From Otis tarda (taxonomy: Eukaryota > Chordata > Aves > Otidiformes > Otididae): DNA of 64,000 nt. The DNA lies in contig CM048552.1 in the NCBI GenBank assembly GCA_026413225.1, forward strand, positions 45,647,001 through 45,711,000. Reading direction: 5' to 3'. A program made the translations under genes and the position numbers. Below are positions 25,601-36,539 of this stretch, piece by piece (the stretch's first letter is position 1; each line of letters opens with the position of its first letter). The notes beneath the pieces are model-generated. The model searched no databases. It saw only the letters and a program-made list of their open reading frames with translations, and was not told where the DNA came from.

Positions 25601-26476
25601 AAAAGTACAATCTTAATCAGCCTTCTGGATCTGGGGAAAAAAAAAAACAAACAAAAAATAACACTTGACCCCTTCCCTGTGGCCTTGATGAAGCAAAACT
25701 GGGAAATAGATGTGATGTATGTGATGCAGAACATACTGAAATTCCATCTACTTCCAGAAAATAAAATTTATTTCTTGAAATAAGCCACATTACAACATCA
25801 AGTGAAAAGAGAAAATGTGATTGTCTCTAATAAACAAGTGATTGCCTTATTAACCCTGGATTTAAAAGTGCACGTGCACAGGGCAACTCATTACTATCAA
25901 GAGATGTGCAGAGCAAGCAAAGGAAGCATTATTATCCCAGGGGTCACTGAGAATAGTGGCAAATAGGATTATTCCTCAGAGTAGGATGAACAGAAAGCTA
26001 GATGAATGTAATTTCAATGAGAGTTGATTTGTGGAGAACTGATTTAATGACTTTTAAAAGGGTGTCTGCTGTATTAATCTCTGTGGCTATCCTGTCTTCT
26101 TACTGTAATATAAGGTTTTCCATTTTCTTTCCTGAGTACAATGTGTTAAGGAACCTGGGGATATTAGGACCCTGTGAGAACTATAGCCAAGTTATCCCTG
26201 GCTGGACACTTTTGAAACTGCTGTGATTGCTCTCAAACCAAGTTTCCTTGCACTTACAGCCCTTTGTCAGGAACAGAAGGCAGATCCTTGGAGGCAACTT
26301 GTCTGAGATCTGACAACCCATGACCCAGCTACTGGTGTCAGTGACTGTCAATACCCCCTGGAGTTTATGAACCCCTTAGCTCTAAATTTTTGCTTGTATG
26401 AGTTAACTTTTTCAGAAGGAAGTATTAAATACTAAACAGAGAGCATGTACTGCTGTGTCATAGGATTCCAGATCCA

Positions 26477-26500
26477 GATATAGATAGATAGATAAATAGA
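26477..26500 (+). repeat. GATA microsatellite (imperfect)
   Basis: The sequence reads as GATA/TAGA units (ATATAGATAGATAGATAAATAGAT), imperfect at both ends. It is a potentially length-variable tetranucleotide tract. Confidence 0.85.
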
Positions 26501-28504
26501 TCCAGAGACAAACTCACGTAGGCAAAACACACTTCTATTTTTCCCATTACATTGCAGTTTGATCCATGTTCTTTGAATCTTTAGAGTCTTTCAGCTACTG
26601 TTCATGTCTTGCTTCTGCATACTGTGGAGCCTTCTTTCCACATACACTATCAGCATTCACCTTTACATGGTGGCTAACACTCTTGGCTGCCCTACTCTCC
26701 CTGGGATAAATCTGTTTGTGGTCTGCCTTTATGGCTGTAGGACTCTTCCTCCAATTCATTTATTCATCAAAGTTACAAATATTTTGTTCTGTATCTACAG
26801 TACTGTATTTTCCAATCACATACTCTGTATTTTTTAAGGGAATCCATTATTCTTTAAGGGAATCATCATCCAATCATCATCAAATCAGTTGCATTGACAT
26901 ACCTTTTTATTGGCCTAGAAAGAATGTGACATATCTTATTGCAGCTTCTCCGGGAAATGCGGCCTTCAGCTTAGCTAAAAATCTGACTTGTAGTGTGTGT
27001 TTGACCAAGAAAGGATGATTGGTGGCCTGGGAGATATAACAGTACTCCGTAGATAAGTAATGCAATTTCCTTAAAGCTCATTTTTAACATGTTTTCTGTT
27101 AGACTATGTTATACATGCTACTGAAATATCTGATCACCCTCAGAATGTGGGTATCGTCTGAAAATCTGCAGATGAAAGAAGAGATGTTCCATTTTCTTTC
27201 TTCCTGTGGACAAGGACCACACAATGAGCAATCCTGGAAGTGCTCCATGATTAACTGTGCTATGTACTAAAGTTAATGGATTTTATGAACATGACAACAT
27301 ATTTATTTGAACATATTCAATGAACAAGTTAATTCTTAACTCATTTGTCAGCTATCTAATTTCTGGCAATCTCCCGAGCAAGCTACTTTAGTGGATTTAA
27401 TACATTTGTAAAATGAATCAATCATAGATTGGGCATAGAAATTTGACTACATTTATAATGACATGTGGCCATTAAAGATGGTCTACACACTAATTCTGTG
27501 GTAATGTCTGCTAAATCTATAGAGCTTGTTAATGTTTGACAAGTTCCTTTATGTTCTTATGGTTTAGTGTTTAATGATGATTAATTCCATAGCAAAAGAG
27601 TAGTCTCAGCTTTCGACGGTTATTGTAGAACATGTGGAAAATAAAATGTGTCAATGAAGTGAAATGCTCACATCCTAAAACACAGCTTATTTTACCCACA
27701 AGCAAAGGCATTAAAATTATACTATAGACAGAGGCAGAGGATTTGCAGCATTAACAATCAGTCAGCACCTTTATTTTTATTTCAGACTAGTATTAGTCTA
27801 GAGGAATTTTAAGTGTCCTAAAAATTGAAAGGCAATTCCTTTAAGAAGATGATTTTCATGATAGCTTAAATAGTGTTTGTTTTGGGTAGTAATGTTAGAT
27901 AAAGCAAGGTAGCTTACACTTTCTAAGATTGGGCTCAGATCAGTCAGATACCAAGAGACCACCCTTGAGTAATGTTAAAGGCAGGTGACACCGGAGCCTG
28001 GGAATGTTTTCATAGGAACAAGCATGAAGTAGAATCTACAAGGCTAGGATGGAAGTTGAAAATGAAGGGTATTACACTCTGCACTTGATCTAACATCCCC
28101 CTACAGACTTTGTGGCACTCAGTCAGAAAGAAAAATGAAGGGTTTGGATTTTTTTCTTTATGTGTGGGGCAAAAAACCCTTCTTTATGCTTTGAAAAACA
28201 TCGTAGGACTCCCCTCTGTGTAAAGAGAACTCTCTTTTCAGCTAAAGTAGACTGTGATTATTTGTTTATGTCTGACATTTGATTGCAATTGTGGATCCTG
28301 AATACAGAAAAAAAAGCAAGTGATGTGAGCAAATGCGGTCTGGAGCAGAATCTAACCAAAGGACAATCAGTCACTGACTATAGGGTATTTCCTTATGATT
28401 CTAACTGCTGTGCCTTATTGTAAACCCTACCTCTGTTGAGTGAAAAAAAAAAAGAATAAAAAGAAAGGATTACAAATTTCAAACTGGAGTACTGTGTGGT
28501 TAGA

Positions 28505-28570
28505 GAGTGTGGCCTGAATTCTCCACTTTCTTTTACCAGTGTAAATGAAATGTGATTTACATCTGTAAAA
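28505..28570 (+). repeat. Old amniote interspersed-repeat fragment (tentative)
   Basis: The succession TGGCCTGAATTCTCCACT, TTTTACCAGTGTAAAT, then GATTTACATCTGTAAAAAC resembles an old palindromic interspersed repeat common in turtle, crocodile and bird genomes, in which GTGTAAAT and its complement ATTTACA face each other. The two facing blocks are visible at about 28540-28547 and 28554-28560. The classification is from memory of the pattern and needs a library search. Confidence 0.35.
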
Positions 28571-28985
28571 ACAGAAGAGGAATCAAACACTTTCAGTGTG
28601 GATTTGGAAGAATCTCTTTTAGCCATACAGTTTATTTTTGAAGCTTAAGACATTTTCTGTCTCAAACATTTGACCTTAATAGGAGTTTCTCACAGGGTGA
28701 ACTAAAATGTAATATTTATTTTAATGAGTCTTTTCTTGTAATTGAATAAATCCTTCAGAGTATGAAAGTTTTTAACTGTTCAATATGGAAAGTATTAAAG
28801 ACAAATTGTAATTTTTCATTGTCCTGTTTTTATGAAAGAAAATTGTCCCAGTACATGGATCTGTTAATCACTTACCTTGTTGGATAGTAACTGAATGCCT
28901 TATTGTACTAATATGGAAGCTCTCTTGCAATTTAACTTAGTTTTTCTGAGTTGACTGTATTTTAGTTTTTTTCACTTTTGGTTGT

Positions 28986-29611
28986 TGTCCTGGTTTTGGC
29001 TGGAATGGAGCTAATTTTCTTCTCAGTAGCTGCTATGTTTTGGATTTAGTATGGGATTTGGTATGTGAAGAATGTTGATAATACACTGATGTTATGAGTT
29101 GTTGCTAAAGAGACCAAGGACACTTTCCAGCTTACCAGGTTTCGCTGATGTGCAGGTGCAGGAAGCTGGGAGCGGTCTAGCCAGTAGAGTTGATCTAAAT
29201 TGGCTAAAGAGATTATTCCATGCAGTAAATGTCATGCTTAGTACATAAGTCGGGGTGGGCTGGTGAGCTGGCTAGCATTTCTCTTGCTGTTTGGAATCGT
29301 TCTGGGATCATTTTCAGGTTTTTTTTTAATTCTATGATTGCTGCTCCAGATGTGCTGTATCAGTCATTGGGTTGTCGGGTTGTGAGAAATTGTGCATAAT
29401 TTGTTTTGTATGTTTTTAATATTATAATTATTATCACCATTATTTTTATATATATACATATATTATTATATTTTCCTTTGTTATCCTAGTAAGCTGTCTT
29501 TTTCTCAAACCATGAGTTTTCTTTTCTTCCCAGTTCTCTCCCCCATCCCCTTGGGAGGGGGAGTGAGCGGCTATGTGGTACTCGATTGCTGACTGGGGTT
29601 AAACCACAACA
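28986..29611 (+). mobile_element. Solo LTR, avian ERVL type
   Basis: The 626-bp unit starts with TGTCCTGGTTTTGGCTGG and ends with GGGGTTAAACCACAACA. These termini, and the internal order of blocks, match the widespread avian endogenous-retrovirus-L LTR. In order these are ATTTTCTTCTCAGTAGCTG, ATGTTGATAATACACTGATG, a GTACATAAG block at 29241-29249 where the family's TATA box lies, an AT-only stretch at about 29420-29470, then GGGAGGGGGAGTGAGCGG. No second LTR and no gag or pol remnant is visible nearby, so it is a solo LTR left by recombination. The family's polyadenylation region is decayed. The 5 bp on either side (GTTGT and CTTCT) match at only three positions, so the target duplication is eroded or was never intact. 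Confidence 0.88.
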
Positions 29612-30794
29612 CTTCTACATCACCTTACAACAAAGGACCAGCTTACAACCTTGCTCATTGCCCTTTTGCACTGCAAGCGTTGTATGAAGAGGCTGCAAAG
29701 AAACAAATACAAAAGCAAGTGGTGATTGGCTTGGGACAAGGAACTCTTGGGTTCCTCTGAGTCAATGTGGATGGATCAGTGTGAACTTGTGCAGTTGACT
29801 TTATTGTCTATGTGGGCTAGAGATGGAGGACCTATGAATGGAAGATGTTGCAATTAGATACTGTCTTGCCCTCTCAGAATTTATTATTAATAACTTTTTT
29901 TTTCATTTCAATGTATTCAGAATGAAATTTACATCCAGAAAAAGAAATGATGCAATACCCTAGAAAAAAAAAAAAGTTGTTTTCCTGCTGTATATTCCTC
30001 AATTTAGAATGGGAAAATTACTTGTAATTTTGCAAACAAATCAGTTCTCCTGAAATGAAAAATTGGTAGGGATATACTAATTAAGATTTCAAGTTTGAAA
30101 GTGTTTAAGTTCTTTAACAAAGCCCCAAACCCACTGTAAATTGCTCCCAAATTTGTAATTGCACAATCGTACATAAATGGTTCTTACATCAATGACAATT
30201 ATATAGGTTGGTAAAACTTTGTCAGCTGTCATCTTTATGCAGTGGGATGGCCTGACCTCATATATTTTCAGCTGGGGCAATGACTGAGTATTCTTAGAAG
30301 AGTCAGGTAAATCAGTCCCTCTGTTGTTTAAGCATCTGCACAATACTCTAAAAGTAAATAGCAGCTGTATCTCTGAAATCATAGGGAAGACAAATCTTTG
30401 TGTGTCTTATGGCTGATGTCTTAATTTCTACTCCCAGTGGATGCATAAGTACAACATCTTATCTGACATAAATTCAATTATGGGTAGGTCTGCCGCAGAA
30501 GAGTAACTCCTGAGTGTATATTAATTGACTGATTAAGAACTAGAGCATACAATGGGGGTTTTCCACTCTCCAACCTGAGGTACACTAAGGGAATGCCACA
30601 TAGGAGAAAGGGCACTTTTAGAATTAAAGAGCTCAAGTAGCTACGGATACTCCATGAAGTATTAGACGGCTTTAAATTTTTCTCATGGAATAACTATAAG
30701 AATTGCAAACATGCAAAGAAAAAGTGATATTGACAGAACTATTAAAACCAAGCATGCATTTTTGTGGATAATAGACTTTTCACATCACCATGAT
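29612..30794. other. Unique sequence, no gene recognised
   Basis: One minus-strand frame (30089-30382, 97 codons) lacks any recognisable domain. A run of A near 29963-29975 is the only low-complexity tract. Nothing else identifiable. Confidence 0.5.
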
Positions 30795-30844
30795 CAGGTC
30801 AATAAAGGAGATCAACTCAAACTATTCTATGATTCTATGATTCT
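30795..30844 (+). mobile_element. Very short CR1 3' tip
   Basis: The end of the segment, CCAACTCAAACTGTTC-like sequence here reading CAACTCAAACTATTC, leads into TATGATTCTATGATTCT. This is the terminal repeat of CR1 preceded by about 25 bases of 3' UTR (AGGTCAATAAAGGAGAT for the family AGGTCCTTT block). It is an extremely 5'-truncated insertion or the surviving end of an older one. Confidence 0.75.
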
Positions 30845-33088
30845 CATCGTCTTGACTCTGGAAAATTTTAAATCTGCTGTATACACAAAATGTCAGTTCT
30901 CATTAGTCTGATGTTTCTTCCAGATTAGTACTTTGTATGTCTCTCTCTACTCTCAGATAAGAAACTGTGTGGGAATTACTAAAGGTAGCAAATAGTGTAG
31001 CTTTTTCTTAAAGAACCACAACCTAAAGTACTTGGACAATCCCTTCCCCCCCCCCTAAAATCAGTAAGAAAGAATTACTTCTATATACTATTTTCTATAA
31101 GGTAGCTAAAACTGAATCTTCATTAAAACTATTCTTAATGTTGATATTTGCACGGAAGTTGAATAGGATGCAAATATTCATCCTTTTAACATTCAGTCCA
31201 CGTTTAAAATATGAAAAAATCATGTTTTCTAACAGTGAGACTGCATGTTAAGTTCATGTACCAGTACTCCTCCAGAAATAATTCCAAGTTAGGCAATATC
31301 TACATGGTGCTTGCACAAGGCAGGTATCACAGAAGCTCTCTGTATCACAGACATGGCTTTTGGACACTGCTAGAGTGTAAATTGACTAGCACAGAAGATG
31401 GAGATTAATTTAGATGCAAAATAACTTTTGCATTCAAATATCTTTATATTCTAGACAAATGACAAGGCATTGCTATTAATAATTTCCATGACTTTATATA
31501 TATATGGTACAAAGTTCTCAGATATAGAGAATTTATGTGGGATCTAGAGTACCATTTCTTTCTTTGACATGTATTCCTTAATAACATGGTCATATCAGTA
31601 ACACTGAAATTTTTATTGTTAAAAATTCCACACAGAGTTAGAATTTACAAAGACATGATTTGCAATCTTCTTGTGACAAAGAAGATTGAGTGAAAAGGTT
31701 CTGTTGCAAACACATCCACTTTCAGTGAAAAACGAATATGGAAAGCCTATTAATGTAAACTTCAGCTCCCATAAGCTACTCTGCAGTTTAATATGGGTTG
31801 TCAGACTGAAGTGTCATGAAAGGCAATGAACATCTAGGTGAAACAGGCAGACAGGATCGAGCCACTAGAGCACTAGCTTGCAGAAACTCACCTTTGCAGA
31901 TCTGTTCTTTTTAAAAAACATCATTTTCTTTTTCCCGACGCTCCCTCCAGTAACTTTTAAAGTAGGAGGTACCCAGCAGCTTTCCCTGAGGTTTAACTTT
32001 CTTTTTCAGCAGAGGCAATAACAATATATTTTAGAGGAACTACCTGCCTCATGCTTTCCTTCAACCTTCATGCTCACAATCTGTTTCTACTGTCCCTCCC
32101 TCACGTATTTTCTTTATTTTATTTCTACATTGTATCCAGACCTTCCTGATATCCCAATTCAGGTTTTGTTCTCACTCTCTCTGTTACCAGCTGCTACATA
32201 CAAGAGTCTCCTCTAAGTCCTGAGAATACGGACTGGTTCATTTGGACCACTGCAAAAAATAAGACCCTTTTTCTCGCTCAGAAAACAAAACAAAACAAAA
32301 CAACTTTTTCTTTTTAAAGTAAAATGAGCAGATAAATAGAGGATGGCTTACTTTGCCTAATAGGCAAGACTGTCATCAAAATACTTTTGTTTATCAAACA
32401 TATGTACATAGTTCAATTGAAGGAGTAGAGTTGAATTCAGAAGTGATACAAAAGGTAAAACACGGACAATGTGTTTTATAGTCAACTCTGTTATCTTTAC
32501 TCAGAAGATTAGATACTGATAATAATGGAAACAATCCAGATAGTTAAATAGTTTTCCAGTATAGTCTCCCTTCTTTGAGTCAGCATAAGGCAGTGGGTGT
32601 CTCATTAGTGTTTCCCACAAAAAGTGGTTCTTAGATGGCTTGCTTCTGCTGACTCAGGAGCATAGTGTCTTCATAAATAAATGGAGCCACGCAGATCTGT
32701 AATTAACATAGCTAAACTGTCTTTGAGCTGAACTAGCCCACACAGAGCCTATACTTTTGCATGGTTTAAATAGGAACAAGCTAGTGCACCCACAACGAAC
32801 AGAGAATTACCTTAGACTTGCATCTACTACCTTACTCTCTCTTTCAGACCTCCTGTACTTAAATCAAAGTTAACTCACATACTAAAGAGCTGGGAAAAGG
32901 AAAATTTATAGAGGGAGATGCTTTAGCTTACCCAACTCCTTTCAACTAGTTTGTATGAGAGTTATATTGAATTACATTGCCTTTCACATTATGAAGAGCA
33001 GAGTATGAAATACTGAGGGAATTCAAGTGAATATTATGGGATCTATCTTATAGCACCTTACATATCACTTCTGAATTTGGCTCACAGG
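30845..33088. other. Unique sequence, no gene recognised
   Basis: No ORF of note. A C-rich run occurs at about 31046-31055 and a CAAAA pentamer repeat at 32282-32302. The segment ends at the target duplication of the solo LTR at 33094. Confidence 0.5.
32282..32302 (+). repeat. CAAAA pentamer repeat
   Basis: About four tandem AAAAC/CAAAA units. Simple repeat without further signal. Confidence 0.85.
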
Positions 33089-33093
33089 CCCAG
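33089..33093 (+). repeat. Target-site duplication CCCAG, left copy
   Basis: The five bases CCCAG immediately precede the TGTCGTAG start of the solo LTR and recur exactly after its CACGACA end at 34238-34242. Confidence 0.85.
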
Positions 33094-34237
33094 TGTCGTA
33101 GTTCGGCCCCGATCAGGACCAGACTACGCAGTCTCTCTCTCACTCCCCCCACCTTCCAAGAAAACAGGGAGAGAAAATATAAGGAAAACGGCTCGAGGTT
33201 TGAGATGAGGACAGGGAGAAATCCTTAAAGTTACCGTCACGGGCAAAACAGACTCGACTTGGGGAAAACTATTCATTTACTACTACAAACAGCAGGATAA
33301 TGAGACAGAGAACAAGATAACCTCCATCCACCCCTCCCTCTTCCCACGCTTAACATTATCTCTACTACCTTCCCCCCCCGAGCGGCACAGGGGGGAAGAG
33401 GGAATGGGGATTGCAGTCAGTTCATCGTACGTTGTTTCATGCCGCTGCTTCATGGTCGGGGGAAGAACTCCTCACATTCCTCCCCTGCTCCATCGTGGGG
33501 TCCCTCCCACGGGCCACAGTCCTTCGTGGAACTGCTCCGGCATGGGTCATCTCTTCCACGGAGTACAGTCTCTCCAGAACGGCTGTCCCAGCGGGCCCTC
33601 CACGGGCCACAGCCTCCTTCAGGCATCCACCTCCCCCGGTACGGGGTCCTTCACGGGCTCCAAGTGGATCTCTGCTCCTCCGTGGACCTCCATGGGCTGC
33701 AGGGGGACAACCTGCTCCACCATGGTCGTCACCACAGGCTGCAGGGGAATCTTGGCCAGGAGCCGCATTACTCCTCCCCCTCCTTTCTGAACTGACCTTG
33801 GCGTCTGCAGCCGTTCCTCACTCACAACAGGGTGGTAGATGTCTCTCAGGATCTTTTTTACATCTTATTCACTTCTCATCTCCTCTCCACTTCTTGCAGC
33901 CGGGCCGGGCCGAGTCGGGCCCAGTCGGCCGCCTGGCAAGAGGCCAGAGGGTGAGGCCTGCAAGGCCCAGGAGGCCTGCGCCTCCCCCTCTGCGCCTCTG
34001 CCCCCGCTCAGCTTCTTCACATCTTCTCTTCTCTCTTTTTTTGTCTGTTTTCCCCTTCTTAAATACGTTATCGCAGAGGCGTTATCACGGGACATTCTGC
34101 TACCAATCCGCTCGACCTTGGCCAGCAGCAGGTCCGCCCTAGGCCTGGCCGAGTCCACTGAACAAAGGGGAGCGAGTTCTAGCAGTTTCCTGCAGAAGCT
34201 ACAACCTTAGGCCCCCCTCACTAACAAAACCACGACA
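33094..34237 (-). mobile_element. Solo LTR of an avian endogenous retrovirus, CpG-rich, minus strand
   Basis: The 1144-bp element runs from TGTCGTAG to CACGACA (inverted terminal heptamers, one mismatch) and is flanked by the perfect 5-bp duplication CCCAG. No internal proviral sequence or second LTR is present. Orientation is inferred from the minus strand, where TATTTAAG (34059-34066) sits downstream of the U3-like end at 34237; the equivalent position in the relative at 52512-53578 has a clean TATAAAAA. About 33480-33770 consists of imperfect units of roughly 45 bp built around a CACGGGCCACAG / CATGGGTC theme. About 33895-34000 is very GC-rich with many intact CpGs. Retained CpG and an intact target duplication suggest a fairly recent insertion. 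Five-bp duplications suit an ERVL-like integrase, but the family assignment is tentative. The ORFs inside (up to 243 codons at 33411-34142) are not viral genes. Confidence 0.87.
34059..34066 (-). promoter_or_regulatory. Candidate LTR TATA-like box (TATTTAAG)
   Basis: On the minus strand the motif TATTTAAG lies about 170 bp inside the 5' (U3) end of the solo LTR. It aligns by context (GATAACGCCTCTGCGATAACG upstream) with the TATAAAAA of the related LTR near 53.4 kb. It could direct minus-strand transcription into the flank below 33094. Confidence 0.45.
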
Positions 34238-34242
34238 CCCAG
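34238..34242 (+). repeat. Target-site duplication CCCAG, right copy
   Basis: Exact match to 33089-33093. It marks the right boundary of the solo LTR. Confidence 0.85.
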
Positions 34243-36539
34243 TGACTGAGAAGAGAGAACAAGACATCCACAACAGCTAGCAAATGAAGCAATAGTTTAA
34301 CATGAGGGGAAAATATTAAGGCAGATAGTGTTGTAATGTGAATAAGCATAGAACGGTAACTGGATAGGAAACAGAAAAATAGCATCAGACTTAAGTGAGA
34401 TAGCAGATATGTAAATACGATGTGCAGCTAAGATTGATCTTTAATCTCAAACTTTGAGGTAAGGGCATATTAAATTATCACTGCTCGAAAAGACTTGTTT
34501 GGGGAAATTGTATTTACAGCACTCAATTCTCATTCTCCAAACCTGGAGCACATGGAGGTGCTGCTGGCAAAGCTCCCCCAAAGCCGATGGACACTCTGAG
34601 GCAAGCTGCATTTGGCCAGTCTGGAGGGCAACAAGCATGATGCTCACCTATCTGTACCAGGAGCAGCTTTAGAGAGCCCACACTAATGAGATGGTTGTCA
34701 GGCTGATTGGTTTGCATGACTATTTGGAATACTCAAAAATAACCTGACATGGATACCTAGAGTTATTACTTCCATTCGTATTACAGCTTGAAGAATTAAG
34801 TGTGTATGAATTGGAGTAGTGGTTTTAAATAAACAATGCAAAAAAAAATAGTTGAAAAGCATACATCCTACATAATAATTTATATGCCAAGGATTCCATA
34901 CCTATCTGGAGTGCTCAAATCTAAAGGTTAAGGAAAAATACGAACTATTAGGAAATTAAATAAGTGTACTACAAATATTAATTCTAGGTTAATGGTACTA
35001 GGCCTGATTTCTAGCAAAGCCAAAGAAACAGACTGCCAAGAAACAAGTCATTTGACACTTCTTGCTAAGTTTCACAAACTAATGAATGCAAGTTACTAAG
35101 AAATGTATACTAGGGTAATAAAACAATGCAACTCACTGCCAAAAGTGTCTTGCAAGTTACTGCTGGAATATCTAACTGTAAGAAACTGTGGTAGCTCTCT
35201 CTCTAATCTACTAATGCTTTAAAAAATCTGACAATTATACTGCAGATATTTACCAGCCCAAGTTGTCAATGTAAATTAGAGCAGATTCTGAGTAGCAGAC
35301 GAACAGCAGTTTTCTAAGAGGGCTCACACCTGCTGAATTTGCTTTGTGCTATTTTGTTATTATGGCTTGTTTCATACAGAAAATAATTTAGTTTGCATTG
35401 TCTTGATTTATCAAAAGCTGTAAATAACAGGGTTTTTTTTTCTATTTTTCCTCTTGTACTTTTGCTGTTAAAACTCTTTCGTGTTCTCAGTAGCCTATCT
35501 TTCTCCTGCTCACACTCCCCAAAATTCTGTTTTAATATCAACTTTGGAAGTAGCGTGTCTTAATATGAAGCTTCCTAAGTACTTCTAATCAATGGACACT
35601 GTATTGAGTCCCAAATTTTTAACTCTCAGGGAATTCATTGACTATGGTCAGTTCAGAGTTAATGAGGAGGAACATATTTAGATTATTTTATTATTGTGTT
35701 TATTTTTATTAAAAAAAATTCATAATTCATTTTGTCACCTATTTCTACTCAAATTTTTCTGTTCTTTACAGGTTTATTCTTTAGTAACTGTTCACAACAC
35801 TCATCCTCCAAACCCATCATATTAATGGAAATTATTAAAACTGAGATGATGCATTTTAGAAAAAAGAGCATCTGAGGTAATGGAAAATTTGAGTAGAAAA
35901 ATTTGAATGTGTAATCAAGCAAACTAAGATACATATTTTGACATTCTAAATACTTCATTCTACCTGTAGGTAAGTCATATATAAGATGAATCAGAAAACT
36001 CATGGGAGGAGGAGACATAAAGGAAAGACAGATGTCAGAAGCTTCAAGAACAGGATATTTTATAGTCATATCTATGTACACAGGTATATAATTAGGAACT
36101 AATTTGGTGTGGGAAGATTATCTGATGCAAGCATCAGTGGTCAGACAAACCTTACACCTAGATAACCAAAGTACACTAAGATAAGGTTTGATCTCAAATG
36201 GAATCTTTCCAGTCACTAAGTATCTCTATGTGTGCTGTTTAAAGCTGTTCAGAGAACCAGTTTTTGGCTTGAACCCTTATGTACTCATTAGAGATTTGAG
36301 CATAATTGGTTTGCATCTGTGTTGTAGATTCTGGTTGACTTTTATCTGGTAGGAATCAAGCTCATGAGTATAAAAACTACCCTGTGAACTTGAGCAAACT
36401 ATAGAAAGAGTGGATCATATTCCTCAAAACCATATTATTGCACTGAGTCAAAATGCTAAAGTAGCAGTTGGTGTGGAGCTTGTGAAAACTACACTTTGTC
36501 AGAGGTTGCACCTTGTCCAGGCTGCAGTGGATGTATCTA
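34243..36539. other. Unique sequence, no gene recognised
   Basis: The only sizeable frame is minus-strand 35749-36081 (110 codons), without a recognisable domain. A plus-strand frame at 36410-36604 runs into the CR1 element and is not a gene. The exact left edge of that CR1 cannot be fixed by eye. Confidence 0.5.

Larger units (their letters stand above)
18082..28985. other. Gene-free unique sequence with scattered simple repeats
   Basis: No coding gene is supported. The largest frames (plus-strand 26716-27018, 100 codons; minus-strand 16279-16560 just upstream, 93 codons) have no recognised domain. Local features annotated separately are a GCAGTCA tandem repeat at 22591-22615, a GATA tract near 26477-26500 and an old repeat-like segment at 28505-28570. 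The stretch 27250-27640 is complex, non-repetitive and AT-rich; I could not assign it. Confidence 0.5.

Noticed and set aside
33411..34142. 243-codon plus-strand ORF, the longest in the window
   Set aside because: It lies wholly inside the solo LTR, on the strand opposite to the inferred LTR direction. It is open because of high GC and repeated units, and shows no domain.
34447..34717. Overlapping minus-strand ORFs of 64-66 codons in a slightly GC-richer patch
   Set aside because: No domain, and frames conflict; no element signature recognised.
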